DNA from: Trichoplax adhaerens | Lineage: Eukaryota; Placozoa; Uniplacotomia; Trichoplacea; Trichoplacidae | Length of the DNA stretch: 64,000 nucleotides | NCBI RefSeq assembly: GCF_000150275.1 | Contig: NW_002060950.1 | Span: 3,033,623 to 3,097,622, forward strand | Direction: 5' to 3' | In this document: in pieces, positions 21,959 to 35,100 of the stretch | How the letters are laid out: each line of letters opens with the position of its first letter | Numbering within the stretch: the first letter of the stretch is position 1 | The notes under the pieces: generated by a model | The model's input: only the letters and a program-made list of their open reading frames with translations | Told to the model about the DNA's origin: nothing | Databases searched by the model: none | Position numbers and translations under genes: made by a program

Positions 21959-24900
21959 ATCAAAAGAGCATTGCTTGTATGTATGTGGAATTGAACACGA
22001 TGTCCTGCAGGTAACGTATAGGAAAGCTGAATGAGGCTTCCATTTGTAATGATTGTCTAATAGACATTACAACATCTTTTAGGACTTAGTAATCATGTTT
22101 AGGCAGATTAGATTAAAGTTTACCTTGGCAAGTTGGTTACGTACCAGTACTGTATTTACAATTGCTTTCCTTTCTGAATAATTTGGTAGACTAATTCTAG
22201 AGCAAGTCGCTATTCATGTACTGCAATCTTTCACTTGAAATGATTAATTACATTAGATACACAGAGCAGGACATTAAAGAAAATTCACTGCTAGATTATT
22301 TGTTACTACTGCATATAGGTTACGGCCAATGTTCAAATAGTCTGATTCCTGAATATGCATTTTTCCCCATACTACAATCTTTCGCTATAATGATTAGCAT
22401 CACGCTGATTAGTTAGTTAAAAATCAACTATTAGCTTTACCAAGATTAGTACTGACCCACCAGTATGAGTCTTAAATTAGCTTTTTCTTATATTGCAATC
22501 TCTTGCCTCTAGTAATAGATTAAAATAGTTTCTATTTTCAAAATAATTCAATATATAGACTTCTGAATGGGCATCTTAATATTGTACACTAATTACCGTT
22601 CCATCGTTTCTCCCTTGCAATTAAACTAGCAACCCAGTAGACTGACTCCTAAATAAGCTCCTTTTTCTTATATCACAATCTTTGGCTGTATTGATTAATT
22701 TTATAAAGGATGTTGCCATGCAAATATCAAGTAGAGCAGTAATGACATTGATGGTCTAAAATACAATTATTAATATTTTTAGCTCTGGTAGTGATGAGCG
22801 TTTTACTTTCAAACTAGTCAAGTAGAATGAGTCTTGGCTTAGTTTCTTTTCTTATGTTTCATCGTCTTGCTTAAAATAGTTGCCATTTTCAACATAACTC
22901 AGTAGACTAACTCCTGAATGAGTTTCTTCTTCAAATATTGCAATTTTTCGTTCAAATGATCAATTTCATCATATTTGCAGCCATAGCAAAGGCGGTGCTA
23001 TTGAACAACAAAAATATCAAGTGGCAATAACATTGAAAGTTCAAATTTACAATTATAATTATTAGCATTTATAGTAATGAACTTCTTCAAAATGTTTATT
23101 TACCTGAAATTTTTAAACAATGCTTAAAATACTAAAGGAATTTGAAATTCAAGTCCATGAAATTATAAGTGAAGCTCGTATTAAATTTTACAAATACATA
23201 GGAACAGGAAAAGATGATTGGCGATTTGCGTAAGTACTGAACTGAAAAGAAATTGACAGTGTTTGTATTATTATCAAATCCTAATTAGAAAATAAAATGA
23301 GACAGAAGCAATACGGCAAGAAGTTGATCTAATCTAGTACATATCATTAAAACGTCCTTGCTTTTCATGAAAATTTCGGAATAGAAGACTGATTTTAATA
23401 GTCTCTAGCAGCTTATAGAAATAACAGATTCTGGATTATATCAGCACAGTGATTTGTCTCCACCACTGTACGATGTTAATTAAGTTCCAATTTAGCTATA
23501 GATCTAGCTAAGTAGCTTCTTCTAGGACAGTTGAAAGCAGTTCGGTAAGAGAGATGGATGGCATTTAACGTCTAACAGAACTTTCTATTGTGAATAGGAA
23601 AATTGGAGTCGCTAAACGAAAGCAAGTCATTCAGTTGATGGTAAACTTGAGGGGAAATAAAGTTGGGAATAGCAAATTAGGCTTAGTCGTTTATTTACCA
23701 CTAGAATTATCTCTAAAAGTCCGAAATAAAGTGGAAAAAAAAGTCAAAGATGAAATGATAGCATTAGATCGGCTTCGAGGAGGCTGCTTTTATGCAATGG
23801 AAACAGAAATCATGTATGTCCAATCTATTTTTAATTAACCTTCTGGCTGATGATCATTAAGATTGATAAAGTAAATTGATGTAATTGGCCTTTAGATTTA
23901 AGTACGTTATGACAATGTTGCCAAAGGATTTCTTTTAATTTCTGCACTTACAGAAAAGCTTTCGCTAAAGAAAATTTACCATCTGACACTTTAAAGAATT
24001 TAAGAACAACTATCAAAGTGAATAACATCCCAAAAGCAATAGAGCAGGTTTTACCCTAGAATAATAAAGATTTTCAATTCTTAACGACACTATAGCATAT
24101 AGGTCAAGCTTACTATACTCTCATCAATATGATACTATTTATTTTACTACTACTAAATCCAGATGGAACTATTGCATTTGTTTGGCCAAGTCGGAAAAGT
24201 AGAAGAGCTGTATAGACTAAACCATGAAGAAGTGTAGGGATTGAATTTATAGTAGTTAATAATCATGTTACTAAATTATATGAAGTCATTTTTGCAATCT
24301 TACGTGATACTTTGGGGTTGCACGTCATCACTTTGATAACCTTTATAGAAGTCTATCTGATGCTTGTTTAAATAATGTCTTTTTATCTTAATGCATTTAA
24401 TAGATTAATTAGTAATAGCTCTGAAGCATCGATACAAGTACTCGAAATAAAGAATTATTACAGTAATCTAATGCGCTCAGTCAATCTTAGTTATTGAATT
24501 TTATAACTTGAAGGATATCAATTTAAGCTGGCGAATTCGAATTTAGAATTTTTCAAGCTCCAGTAAAAAACATTTTCTCAAAATTATTTCCAATCTTTTA
24601 GGCTAGTTGCGTATCGTCAGCAATCGGAAGCGGCTATTGCTATGCTGTGCCTAGAAAACTTTGAAATTATTGATGACAAGCCGATATCACTGGAAATCCA
24701 TGATAATCCCATGATTGCTGATACTATCAATGAAGTAGTTTATAAAGTACGTCAAAAGATTAACACGGAAGATAGAAAGCAGTGGTACGAAGGGACTCAA
24801 AAATTTCGATTCAGTAGAGATTCTCCCCTATCTGCAACGCTTTTAAGTGATTCTGAGAATATGGAAATAGAAGATTGTGAAAGTAAGTCAAGTCGATTGC

Positions 24901-27900
24901 AAGTAGCAGAAAATGAGCTAATGGTTAAGCATGAAGACAAAAAAGCTATCTCGCAAGTATCCGAAGATATGCCTGTAGCGAACCTTGAAGGTAAAAAAGG
25001 TATTTCTCAAGTATCCGAAGAAGTGCCAGCAGTGAAGCATGAAGATAAAAAAGATGTTCGAAAAAATGGCCACCAAAATCTGAAAGTACACGAAAATAAT
25101 GAGAAAACACCAAATGACTACCGAAACTGCTCCAAAGGTACTGTATATAACCTATTAAGGAAATGAGTCATGCACCAGCAATTTCGGATGATGATGATGA
25201 AAGTCCTAAATAATTAATCAGTATTTGACAAAGTGGTCAACCGAATTGAATTATTAGGAGTTAAAACTTGGAGTATCCTCTTCGAAATCAAGCAATTTCT
25301 AATTTAAATATAACGTAGACAGTTTAATTCATAGTTACCGTAATAATCGTTTATGTAGAGGGATAGAATCTCTTAGCTGCACCTAATCAAAATAATATGG
25401 AAAAATCGAGCCTAAAGTCATTGATGTCGTCATAGATCATTCTATCGTTTTCCGAAATTGATATTTATCCTATCATCTGTGGTAATTATAGGTTATGGCG
25501 ATTTAACTTGCATGGCGGTACAATATCGGCTTGCTCAAGAATGTAGTAAAGCGAATGATAAATTAACAGGTGTATCAGCAGATTGTGATCAAATGGGAAT
25601 AGATTTTTCCGACCAAGTCGATTCGGAGTCACACGGCAATGTCATAATGGTTCAACAAGAACTTGAAATATCCACTGTTGTGCATTTTCTTATTCAGCAG
25701 ACTGAGTTAGAAGAAAGATTAAAGGAAAATGGCTGTGATACCCGTTTCCAGTATACTGATATAAATAATGATAGAAGTATTCGATTGATTGTGCATATGG
25801 CCCCTGAAGATCAAGAGCACATCAGTAAAATGCTATCAAGTTATACTAAATGCTTTATTTGCGATAGCCATAAAGATTTACAACATCAAATATCAACTTT
25901 TATAGCTTTAAGTCTTGAAAAGCAAATGCTAATTAACGAATATCTGCGGTTTAATGACGTTAAAGCTGGTATCATGTCTAATGGTGGCAATCAGTCGGTG
26001 TCCATCGTTGCCCTTAACGCAAAGGCCTATCAGCAAGCTCTCTCTAGTATGAGAGAAATGTTTTGCAGCCAAGTAACCAGAGTCGATATTGATAACCTAT
26101 TCTCTCGGCCGGATTTCCATATGTTTATGAATGGATTAAGAAATTCTTTAACTGCAAGTAATGATATTCATCTGGAAGGTGAATGCAGCGACAATTTTAA
26201 CTTCTGTAAAATTATCGTCACTGGAAGTCGATGCGATGTTTCTAATGTGGTTAAAATCATTCAATGTAACTTAAATAGTTATAAAGTCATTGATTATATA
26301 ATTCCGAATGCTCCAACATTATACACGAAATATTTGCAATTGTATTTGCCAGAAGAGCTTCAATTGCTGGAACAATTATGCGGCTGTAATGTTCAATTTG
26401 AGATGATCAATGAACACTATGCAAACATATCCATTAAATGTAGTCAAGTATTTTCATCAGTCATTGCTAAGAAGATGAGAGAACTGATTGATAAAAGCAG
26501 TGACATAGAAAGCAATGAAATGCTGCGCGCAAAATTAATGTCTCAGGACATTTTTGGTGATGATGGTAAAGTCAAAGTTTCGCTAAATGAGGAAGAAGAT
26601 GCAATTGCTACGACTTATGTTCAATGCCAAATGTAGGTAGCATAAGTGATTCCCATTAAATTTTGATCGCCATTAAGTCTTTGTTCAAATTTTTAGGTCA
26701 GGTTGAAATTTAGATGTTAAAATGAATAATTTCAGTGACGCAAGTAATGCTGCATCATGCAGAATTGCTAAAAATGATATTTTTGTGGCTTTCTAATTAT
26801 TATGTATAAATTCCAATTAATTCTAGCGACATCAATCAGCGAGACGAAGAAACCACAATTCGACAAGGCAACGATACTCATAATTTGAACACAATGTCTG
26901 AAAACACTTCTCATTGCAATCTTGAAATGGATCAGTTAAAAGATGAAAAACGAATTTTTGCTGATGTGAATAAAGATAATTGCGAAGAGTGAGTACAGCC
27001 GTTTGCAGTTTCACTTAAGAGGATTTTAAATGTCAGTAAAAGCACAGCTATACTATTATGAAATTGATAATTCATATGAGATATTTTGACTGAAAAGTAT
27101 TCAGGCGCATTACATAACCAGAGTCATGCTCTGATCAGATTTGAAATAGTCATTTGTTACTAATAGGACTACTATAATTCAATACAGACAGCCTAATCAA
27201 GCTACTGTTTCGTGCGAGCTCAAGGAACCAAATAACCAAAGCAGAACTGATGGAGAAAATAGCGAAACCATTTGTACAAGAGAAGCTGCTCAAAGCATCG
27301 ATGGTAGCCAAGCTGAATTAGGTAGTTTACAAGATGAAAAAGAAAGCGTATATGCGGTGATATATTATGAACGTGAAAAGTAAGTAGGAAACGGATTAGA
27401 TTATAGTCAAATATCTAACGGTAGAGTAAACCTATAAATAATGAAGATTATGTAGCTTATATCTGTCTATATTCATGCTAATTTATTATCGCTAATACTT
27501 TGCTATATTTATAATGTGATGTAAAATAACTGTACTTTTTATATTAGTAATCGAAGTAAGATCAGTTATTCCAAGAAAGATACGAAAGTAAGGGGAAGAA
27601 ATTATGCTAATTCTGAAACAACCGAAAATCTTTCGAAAGATAATACCAAAGTAAATCTTTATTCATCGTTATTGGCCCATAATGGTTATAATAGGAGCGA
27701 TAAAGTCATTAAATTAGTAAAAGGAAATCTTGAAAAAGAGGGTACTAAAGTACGTACATACAGTGAACTCTGAGTATAAAGCTCATTTAATGATGTTATG
27801 AAGGTGATTAATGTCCCTCCAATTATTATCATAGGCAGATGCTATCATTAACTTCATAAAATTGAAAAAATATCACATTGGGGAAATTGGAAAGGTATTA

Positions 27901-28401
27901 CATCGCATTGGCGGGCTCGAGTACCGTTTTGATTCCCATCAAAATTTAAAACATCTTACTATTGATGAAATTGGAACCAGTAAGGGTTGTTATTTTGGCT
28001 GCAAGAGAGTTTACCATATTCCATCTTTAGGCTTCAATCACTCGATATCGGTAAAGTATAGAAAATAATTATGATGCCTTATGTTTAACGAAACACTTGT
28101 TTAATATCACTAATAGCCGATCGTAAATTTTTAGTGGTTCATTGATCGAATTGAGAATTGCTTGGAAAAAGCCCATACAGACTCGATGAATTCCATAGCA
28201 ATACCAATGTATGGCAGTCCTGTGTTTTGTTCTGATATCAACAACCTATCTCAAGAAATAGTCATGATTATTTCCAAATTTTATGAAAAATATCAGCAAA
28301 TGTCGCCATTACAATCTATCCATCTTATTATTCCACCCAGTAAATTAGACTGCTATGAGGCTGTAAAGTCTGTGATAATGTCTTTTGAGTTGCTTGTTTA
28401 A
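21959..28401 (+). CDS. Copy D: RRM-KH-macrodomain protein, no ART
   Basis: Exons are 21959-22010, 23138-23229, 23598-23813, 23954-24047, 24163-24233, 24602-25137, 25492-26632, 26827-26988, 27188-27379, 27548-27749, 27835-28050 and 28135-28401. Together they read about 1079 residues without a stop; the first coding exon is missing. Two RRM-like units come first (LYVCGIE as a first strand; later IKVNNIPKAIEQ, LLHLFGQVGKVEEL and LVAYRQQSEAAIAML), then a charged repeat segment, KH-like repeats, two acidic linker exons and one macrodomain. The gene ends inside the exon that in A, B, F and G runs on into the second macrodomain, KH-like and WWE parts, only 83 codons past the exon start. It therefore has no WWE or ART. 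A reader or decoy of ADP-ribosylation, loosely like vertebrate PARP9, is possible. Confidence 0.82.
22175..22970. repeat. Array of degenerate ~50-70 bp repeats inside first known intron of D
   Basis: About seven copies share a core like AGTAGACTGACTCCTGAAT, then a T/C-rich spacer, TTATATTGCAATCTTT and C(T/G)C or GCT. They lie near 22184, 22336, 22459, 22554, 22631, 22819 and 22900. Two more copies lie near 13855 and 13930. The corresponding intron of E (32216-32600) is only 385 bp and lacks the array, so it arose or expanded after the D/E split. Confidence 0.65.
23598..24233 (+). CDS. Copy D RRM exons (216, 94 and 71 nt)
   Basis: Exon 23598-23813 gives VIQLMVNLRGNKVGNSKLG and ends RGGCFYAMETEI with a GTATGT donor. 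Exon 23954-24047 gives NLRTTIKVNNIPKAIEQ. Exon 24163-24233 gives MELLHLFGQVGKVEEL. The last two carry the first strand and first helix of a second RRM-like unit; the exon at 24602 supplies its last strand and helix. Exon sizes and phases match E and G nearly exactly. Confidence 0.75.
24602..25137 (+). CDS. Copy D exon 6: RRM end plus charged 18-residue repeats
   Basis: The exon starts after TTTTAG with LVAYRQQSEAAIAMLCLENF, matching VVYRRQWGAVMAMLCLNKY of E. The second half is charged and disordered. It contains two and a half imperfect repeats of about 18 residues built on (H/L)E(D/G)KKxISQVSE(D/E)xPV, near 24925-25060. The donor at 25138 is GTACTG, phase 1. Confidence 0.75.
25492..26632 (+). 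CDS. Copy D exon 7: KH-like repeats
   Basis: The exon opens in phase 1 after TTATAG and runs 380 residues. E (34733-35867) and G (57959-59090) have the same exon. Conserved landmarks are HFLIQQTELEERLKENG, LSSYTKC, KAGIMSNGG, SIVALNAKAYQQALS, RPDFHMFMNGLRN and ISIKCSQVF. The layout resembles the KH-like repeats of PARP14. The donor at 26633 (phase 2) is chosen to fit the next exon; the frame hits a stop one codon later. Confidence 0.75.
27548..28401 (+). CDS. Copy D macrodomain (three exons) and gene end
   Basis: Exon 27548-27749 ends DKVIKLVKGNLEKEGTK. Exon 27835-28050 (216 nt) reads ADAIINFIKLKKYHIGEIG, KVLHRIGG and GCYFGCKRVYHIP. Exon 28135-28401 reads WFIDRIENCLEKAHTDS and SIAIPMYGSPVFCSD, and stops after MSFELLV. 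The Asn-rich loop is NFIK instead of NAAN and the G-rich phosphate loop is MYGSP instead of AIGTG, so ADP-ribose binding is doubtful even though the fold looks kept. Confidence 0.82.
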
Positions 28402-31400
28402 TCGTCGAGATGATTTAGTACCGATTAGTGACTGACTTATTGGTAAACATGCAGTGATATTATGAATGAGTAGTGAAATATAGTTCTAACTTTGATGCAG
28501 TACATAAAATACTTACTTTAATAAACATCTATGAATTTGATCAACTTCTAAGAAATCAGATTTAGCAGGTGTACAGTGTTTTCAATTAATGCGATGCTTT
28601 GCAACTGTAATTGCTGCTGATTGCACATTATGTTTTATCGAAATGCTATCAGGATTGAACTATAGCAATTTCCAATAGAACTACTTGACTATTAGAGCTT
28701 AATTCAGTTTTAAACTCTTTACGAATTGAATCATTGACCTAATCATGACCTTCTTACAATAATATATCGTTACTAATTGATATGCTAGATCTAGTTAATA
28801 AATTTTGAAGTTTAGAGGAGCGAATATAGTTTACTCTGTTTGCAGGTTCTATTTTTCAAAACATAGTTATAATGAGATGATAGAGTTACGTAATTATCTG
28901 GTTAGACTAGGATGCAACTAAAATTTCTAAGTAGTTATTTTTAATGTCTTATTTCCATGAGTGCCAATCAGTAAGTAAATTTGAAGCATATCATGGTTAA
29001 TTCGACGACTGGTGTTTAAATTGAATAAAAGACAAATTCTCTTATAAATGCAAGAATTAATAAACTGATGTTGCCACAGAATACTTTCTGGCAAGTTTGC
29101 TCGTCTATCGTAAAGCACTTATTTTCAGTTGTTTCTATTGATTACTACCCTAGTCTGCCTAAAGAACTAGTAAGAATATAGCGCTGCTACTATAACACCT
29201 AAGAACTACCCTTCTGAAAGGTTCACAACCAACTATAATGCTAAAATACTCAGTATAACAATACTTCCTTAAACTCTATAATTTAGGTAATATCATTCCG
29301 TAATAGATGTGTTTTTCTTCTATATTGTAAGTTGAATATGGTTTAGCCACTGCAGAAGTATTGTAGAATGTTTTATAATTTCATATAGAAATTGATCATT
29401 TGTTCATTGAAATAAAAGTAAGCATATACTAGTATTGAACAGTTGTCTCTTAAACCATTCTTAGTTGTTATCCTATCTTGCCTTTGATAAATAGTTGAAA
29501 GAAATCAAAATTGCATCATCAAAGAAGGAGCTATCCCAACGTAAATAAGAGCAGTGCTTACACGTAGATACTCATAGCTTGATTGATTAGACTAAACTGG
29601 CAATGGAATAACTCGACTATTTTTCATACGTTTATTATCATACGATGTCGTAATACTTTTAATTACTAACATCCTAGAATAGACAGTGCTGGTAGCAGTA
29701 TTAATTCGCAGCTTGGACGACGTTAATTTAAAGAAAATTTTTGAAATCAATTTTTAAACATCGTAAAAAATTGTATATGGAACGTGAGTTATGGATAGAC
29801 TGCCTATTTCATTTACATCTCAATAGCATTCAAGTTGTTCAACATTGGTATTCACGTTTGTCAGAACCAGTATATGATTGCTAGCATATTTGACTTTAAA
29901 AAGTTACTTTTACATTAGTATCGTTGCTTTTGAAGTCATAATTCTTATATCATTTCGCGATATAAGAAAAAGTTGTTTTTTTATTAAGAATTGAAGGAAA
30001 TATTATTATCATGCTAGTCTTAATTTTGTGATTCATCTTTTAACTAATGTTGATTTTGCATTAAATCAATGTAAAATTTGAAAACAATGATATCATAAAA
30101 TACATTCTATTCGTAATAGAATTAAAATTAGAATTACTTAATTAGTCATTACGTCTTTCATAACTAAGCTATAATTACAATTCATCAATTATCAATAATG
30201 CTATCTCTATTACTTGTTTAAACTTATGATATATCTACTTCATCTATTCGTTATTGTGAATCTTAGCTGAGTTACGGATGTAGAGTAGTCTTGTAGTCTT
30301 TGATCTATCGAAAGTAGTAACTTTACAGTACAGAATTCTCCTAGTTTTAAGAGCATTGATACTAAATGCTTACAGTAGGGGACATAATAATTAATTTTTT
30401 TTCCAGGAGTAATCAGAATATACCGAAACATTTACATTACTATTACGATTTTACTCTCGAAGAATTATAGTAATAGAAGAAGTTCTTCTAAGTAAAATTA
30501 CTTAGAAGCTATAGCATTGTAGGTAAGCGAAGGTTGTTATTTTATTAAGGTTATCCTGGCGGTCAATATTTACAACATTATTCTATAATTATTTAATTTT
30601 AGAATGTAAACTGTATTTACAGTAAATAAGTAGGGGAAATTTGCCTTCTTTAGTGAAATAGTGATAGACACTTTGAGTAGACGGCGAAATTTAAGGTACC
30701 CAATAAATTTGTAGCGCTTACAATTCGAATGATCTATCCAGCTCAATTTTTAAGCTTCATGAATTAATCATGAAATTGATCAATTATACAAAACTTCTGC
30801 TCCATTCGAAAGTACGAAGTATTTGCTCAAGATCGTCGAGAGGTATAATTTTAATTCGAAATGCAGACTAAAAGCCTATATTAATTTCATAATATCATAA
30901 CTTCTGTAATGCCTAAATAGCACGATCAATCGGAGCTATTCAAACCTAAATTGACTGATTAGGCCTTATTTTTAGTAATTGTTATGGTAATCATGATAAA
31001 TCGCCTACCCTATAACTAGTCTTACCCTGAAAAACTATTCTCAATCAGCCTCATAATCTTCTCTGTCACAATTTGAGGTACTACCCATTCTATTCATTTG
31101 GTGCACAAATAATACAATGCTGCATATGGTGTGATATCAAACAAAAGTGCCAATATAAATGTGACAAAAGTGATTGGGGCTCGATTAGCCTTAATTATTA
31201 TTGTAAAAAAGATTCTATTTACACAGACTGGCTACTCGAAAAATGAGTACAATATCTTTCTATTCGGTAAGAACGAGTTCAAGGAGTTACTTAATGTAGA
31301 CCTTAGAGGTAATTGTAATTCTTATATAGAGTAGTCTTAAAAGCACGCATACTGCATAAGGTGGAGTCTAAATTGGGTTAAAAAAAACCTATTTCGATTG

Positions 31401-32160
31401 TTGGACCAACCCATAGACTCTATTTAAGAGCACAACTAGCCAGTCAGTATCAAAGGCCATCAAAAATAAAAAAGCCCCATGCAAATTTATGCACGCTGCA
31501 GGGGTTATAGTATTCAAAGCCTGTTTAGAACTTGATAAAAAACTCAATCTAACGATTCCTAATGATTCCCTTAGCTTAAGCTGAGTTATCGTTACGCTAT
31601 TTTTCATCCGTAAATTATTTTTTCTTAATGTACAATTTCTAAAATTGCTAACCTTTTAAGATTGAAATCAAGATTTAACGCCATCTTCAATATTGGTAAA
31701 TGGCTTTCCCAAGATTTGCCTTTACTCAGCCGTCGAATCCACGGTAGTGTTGCGTGCATAAGATTGCTATAACTAATCAATCCAATCTTGTAGAATATTT
31801 AAATTGTTTCGAAAGTTTTTCAGCTAGAATACGTTAGAAATGATGATGTTGAATTATAGCACATAAAGTATTTATATTCCATCAAATCTCTAATAGTCTC
31901 CTGGAGCTACAGCCAGCTTACAAGTTATGCTTTCCATGATTATACTGTATACATATGTTTAGACAGTATTACTGTGGCTTTTAGCAGTACATATTCAGAT
32001 GCGAAAGATTGCTTATTATAACAGTGCATTTATTATCAATTTGTTAGTAGTCAGATTACTTTTAACCCCTGCAACGCTTAGTACTATCCTTAAAGACTGC
32101 TTCATACTCACTCAATGGCGTAAATATTTCAAAAACTTCTTATTTTCTCATACATTATAG
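28402..32160. other. Intergenic region D-E
   Basis: No supported gene. In the + frame around 31409-31597 there is an uninterrupted, rather protein-like stretch of about 60 codons (KFMHAAGVIVFKACLELDKK lies near 31483-31542) that ends in TGA. It has no recognised family and no neighbouring exon, so it is only noted. The 5' start exon of E should lie here but was not identified. Confidence 0.45.
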
Positions 32161-35100
32161 ACTACCACCAAATCATTGCTTGTACGTTTGTGGAATTGAA
32201 TCTAGTGTTCTTGAGGTAATGTGGTATTAAAAATAGACTCAGATGATGATACTTGATGAATTGCTCTACTATATTAATTTATGTCATCAATTTGACAAGT
32301 TACGAGTATGAGAGTATCTATACTAAGAGTTTTAATTCACTCTTTCCTTCAAATTAATTCAGTTAATCGACTATAATAAAGTGAACCATCTTTCTTATGT
32401 TGGTAGTTTCTGTTCAAATTTATTAACGATTACTTTCGATAAAGTTTCAATGCCTTGCACTTACCGCTGTAAAGTAGAAGGTAGCTTTGCAAAAAGTGAT
32501 GTTATGTAATAAAAAAAAAATGGAAGCAATTTTGTTACCGATCAATTTCAAATGCCCTCATAAATTTATTATATTCAAACACATTGATTAATATCTTTAG
32601 GCATTTGAATATGAAGTCTGTAAAATTATAAATCGAGCCCAAATTATATTTTATCACTATATTGGCATTGGAAAAGAAAATTGGCGATTTGCGTAAGCAT
32701 AGTGTATAAAATTTAGTAGTTAAATAATTTTAAAAGTTTTATTATCACTTCAAGTCGTACATATTGCTGTACTAACAAATTGAGATAATGATATATAATA
32801 AACTAATGTTATCCGATGGTTTAATCGCCGGTTTAACCAGAATTTAATAATATTCAAAGTCGGGATCAACGATCTAGAAATAGTCTTGTGTGCGATTATA
32901 TACCTTACCAGAATTAAAATTGATTCTGTTTTACATAGAATGTTGTACTGAAAGAGCTGCTTGGCACTACAAGTATTCATATATATTGCACGTTTTCTTT
33001 TATCTGGAAATAGACAAATACTGGTAGAAGAAAGAAACCAAGTCATCCAGTTGAACATAAATTTGAGAGGAATCAAAGTTGGAAAAAGCAAGTTAGGTTT
33101 AACTGTTTATTTACCGCCAGAATTGCCCCTAAATATCAGAAATGGCATGGAAAAGATAGTTTATGATCAAATGAAAGCCTTAGGATTGCGTAGATCTGGT
33201 TGTATGTATGATACGGAAACACAAAATAGGTGAGTTTTAACTTTCATCTACTCTAGAGTACCAATTTTGCAAGTTAGGCTATATACTTAATCGGTTGATA
33301 CAGGAATATTCTAATTTGAAACACCATTCGTCATCTCTATATTAAGAATAAATGAAGTCAAAGAAGCCAAAAAAGCTTTTTCAGACGATGAATTAAAAGA
33401 GTTGACCGAATTAAGAACGCTTGTCAGAGTCATTAATATACCAGAGGCAATAGCACAAGTTTGTAAAAATTCTTGCATGATGGAATTTCGAATACTTAGA
33501 AATACTACATTACGCCTAAATTGAGAATGTTTCATAATTACATGTCATTTATTTTCTTCCTTTAGATAGAATTAATGCACATCTTTAGCCAAGTTGGAAG
33601 AGTAGATGATCTCATTAGGGCAAGATCCGGCGAAGTGTAAGAAGTTGATTGATAAAAGCTTTTAATCAAATTGTAGATCGTTGCTGATTTGCTCTGCTCT
33701 CCTACATGATGATTGAGGACATGTAGTGTATTATGATCTGTACTGAAGTTTATAGGATGTGTATTTCATAGCATAATCTGTACTAGGTTTGCAAACTTAA
33801 TGTAATCGAGGTTATAGCTTTGCAAAGAGCTGGTTTCTTGGATGTTCGATATTAATATAATTTCACCTAGAACTGTTACAGTAATTGTTAACTTTACAGC
33901 AATACAAGTATGTAAGACTGATTTTGTCCTTAAGATTAAAATCACAATTAGTGTATATTTACATTGCCCGTAACAAGTATACTGTATACTGTAGTGAATT
34001 GATCATGCACAAACGGCTTGGATCTGCAATTAAAAATTATCATTACATCATTTTTCAACTATGCAGAATCGTAGTGTACCGACGGCAATGGGGTGCCGTT
34101 ATGGCCATGTTGTGTCTGAATAAGTATAATATTATCAAGGGCAAACGAATAACATTAGAAATACATGAGAAGCCTAATATTGTAACTTTGATCAATAAAG
34201 TTATTTGCAGCGTGCAACAAAAACTTAAAAGTAATCGTCGAGACCAATGGCTCTTAGCGACTAAAACACGTCGTTGGACTCGAGATTCTTCGTTATCCTC
34301 TATTCAATCTGGTGATCTTAGAAAGGATAAATCCACGGATTTCGTAAATAAGTCGAATGTCTTCCAAGTTTCTGGCGATAACAATAACACTGAAAATACT
34401 GAGAAATCTAAAGATTGCAATTCAAAAACACAAGAAAACAGTAAGGAACTCTCTAGCCTCATTAGCAATGACATTATAGACATATCAATTTTTAAAGCAT
34501 AAGGTGAAATATTTCAAGTTTCTTTCTGGCAATTTCTTAAAAGGCTATTTTGAGTATTGTACTCTCTCGTGATTATAAGATCTGAATTATTAGAACAATT
34601 ATGATGTATATCATTACATATAGTTGTGTATTATGCAATTTTTATAACATTTGTTGTAGTCAAAGCATTTTTAAATAGTAATTCCTAAGTTTTGATATTG
34701 ATCCAGCCATATATCTGTCAACGTAATTTTAGGTCAAGATGATAAATTAACTACCATGAAGGTAAAGCCTCAAAGTGCTGAAGAATATAGGGAAGCTAAT
34801 AGCCAATTTCCAGTTGTATCTCCAACGGATAATATAGACTCAAGAATTTCTGATCCAATCAAATCAGAATCAATGAACAAAGGATTAAGGGTTAAACTAG
34901 AAATCGAGTTATCTACTGCGGCTCATTTTCTCATTCAAGAGACTAAGTTAGAAGAATCGTTGCAGCAATATGGTTACGATGTCTATTTCCAATATATCCA
35001 CATTGAAGGAAATTTTCGATTAATCGTTCACATGCCCTCTAAAGATCAAGGGTATATTGGGAAAATGTTATCCAGTTATACTAACTGCATTATTAGCAAT

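Noticed and set aside
34441-34502. In-frame stop at the end of copy E exon 6, first read as a pseudogene mark
   Set aside because: A strong GTAAGG donor at 34441, in the right phase, ends the exon before the stop.
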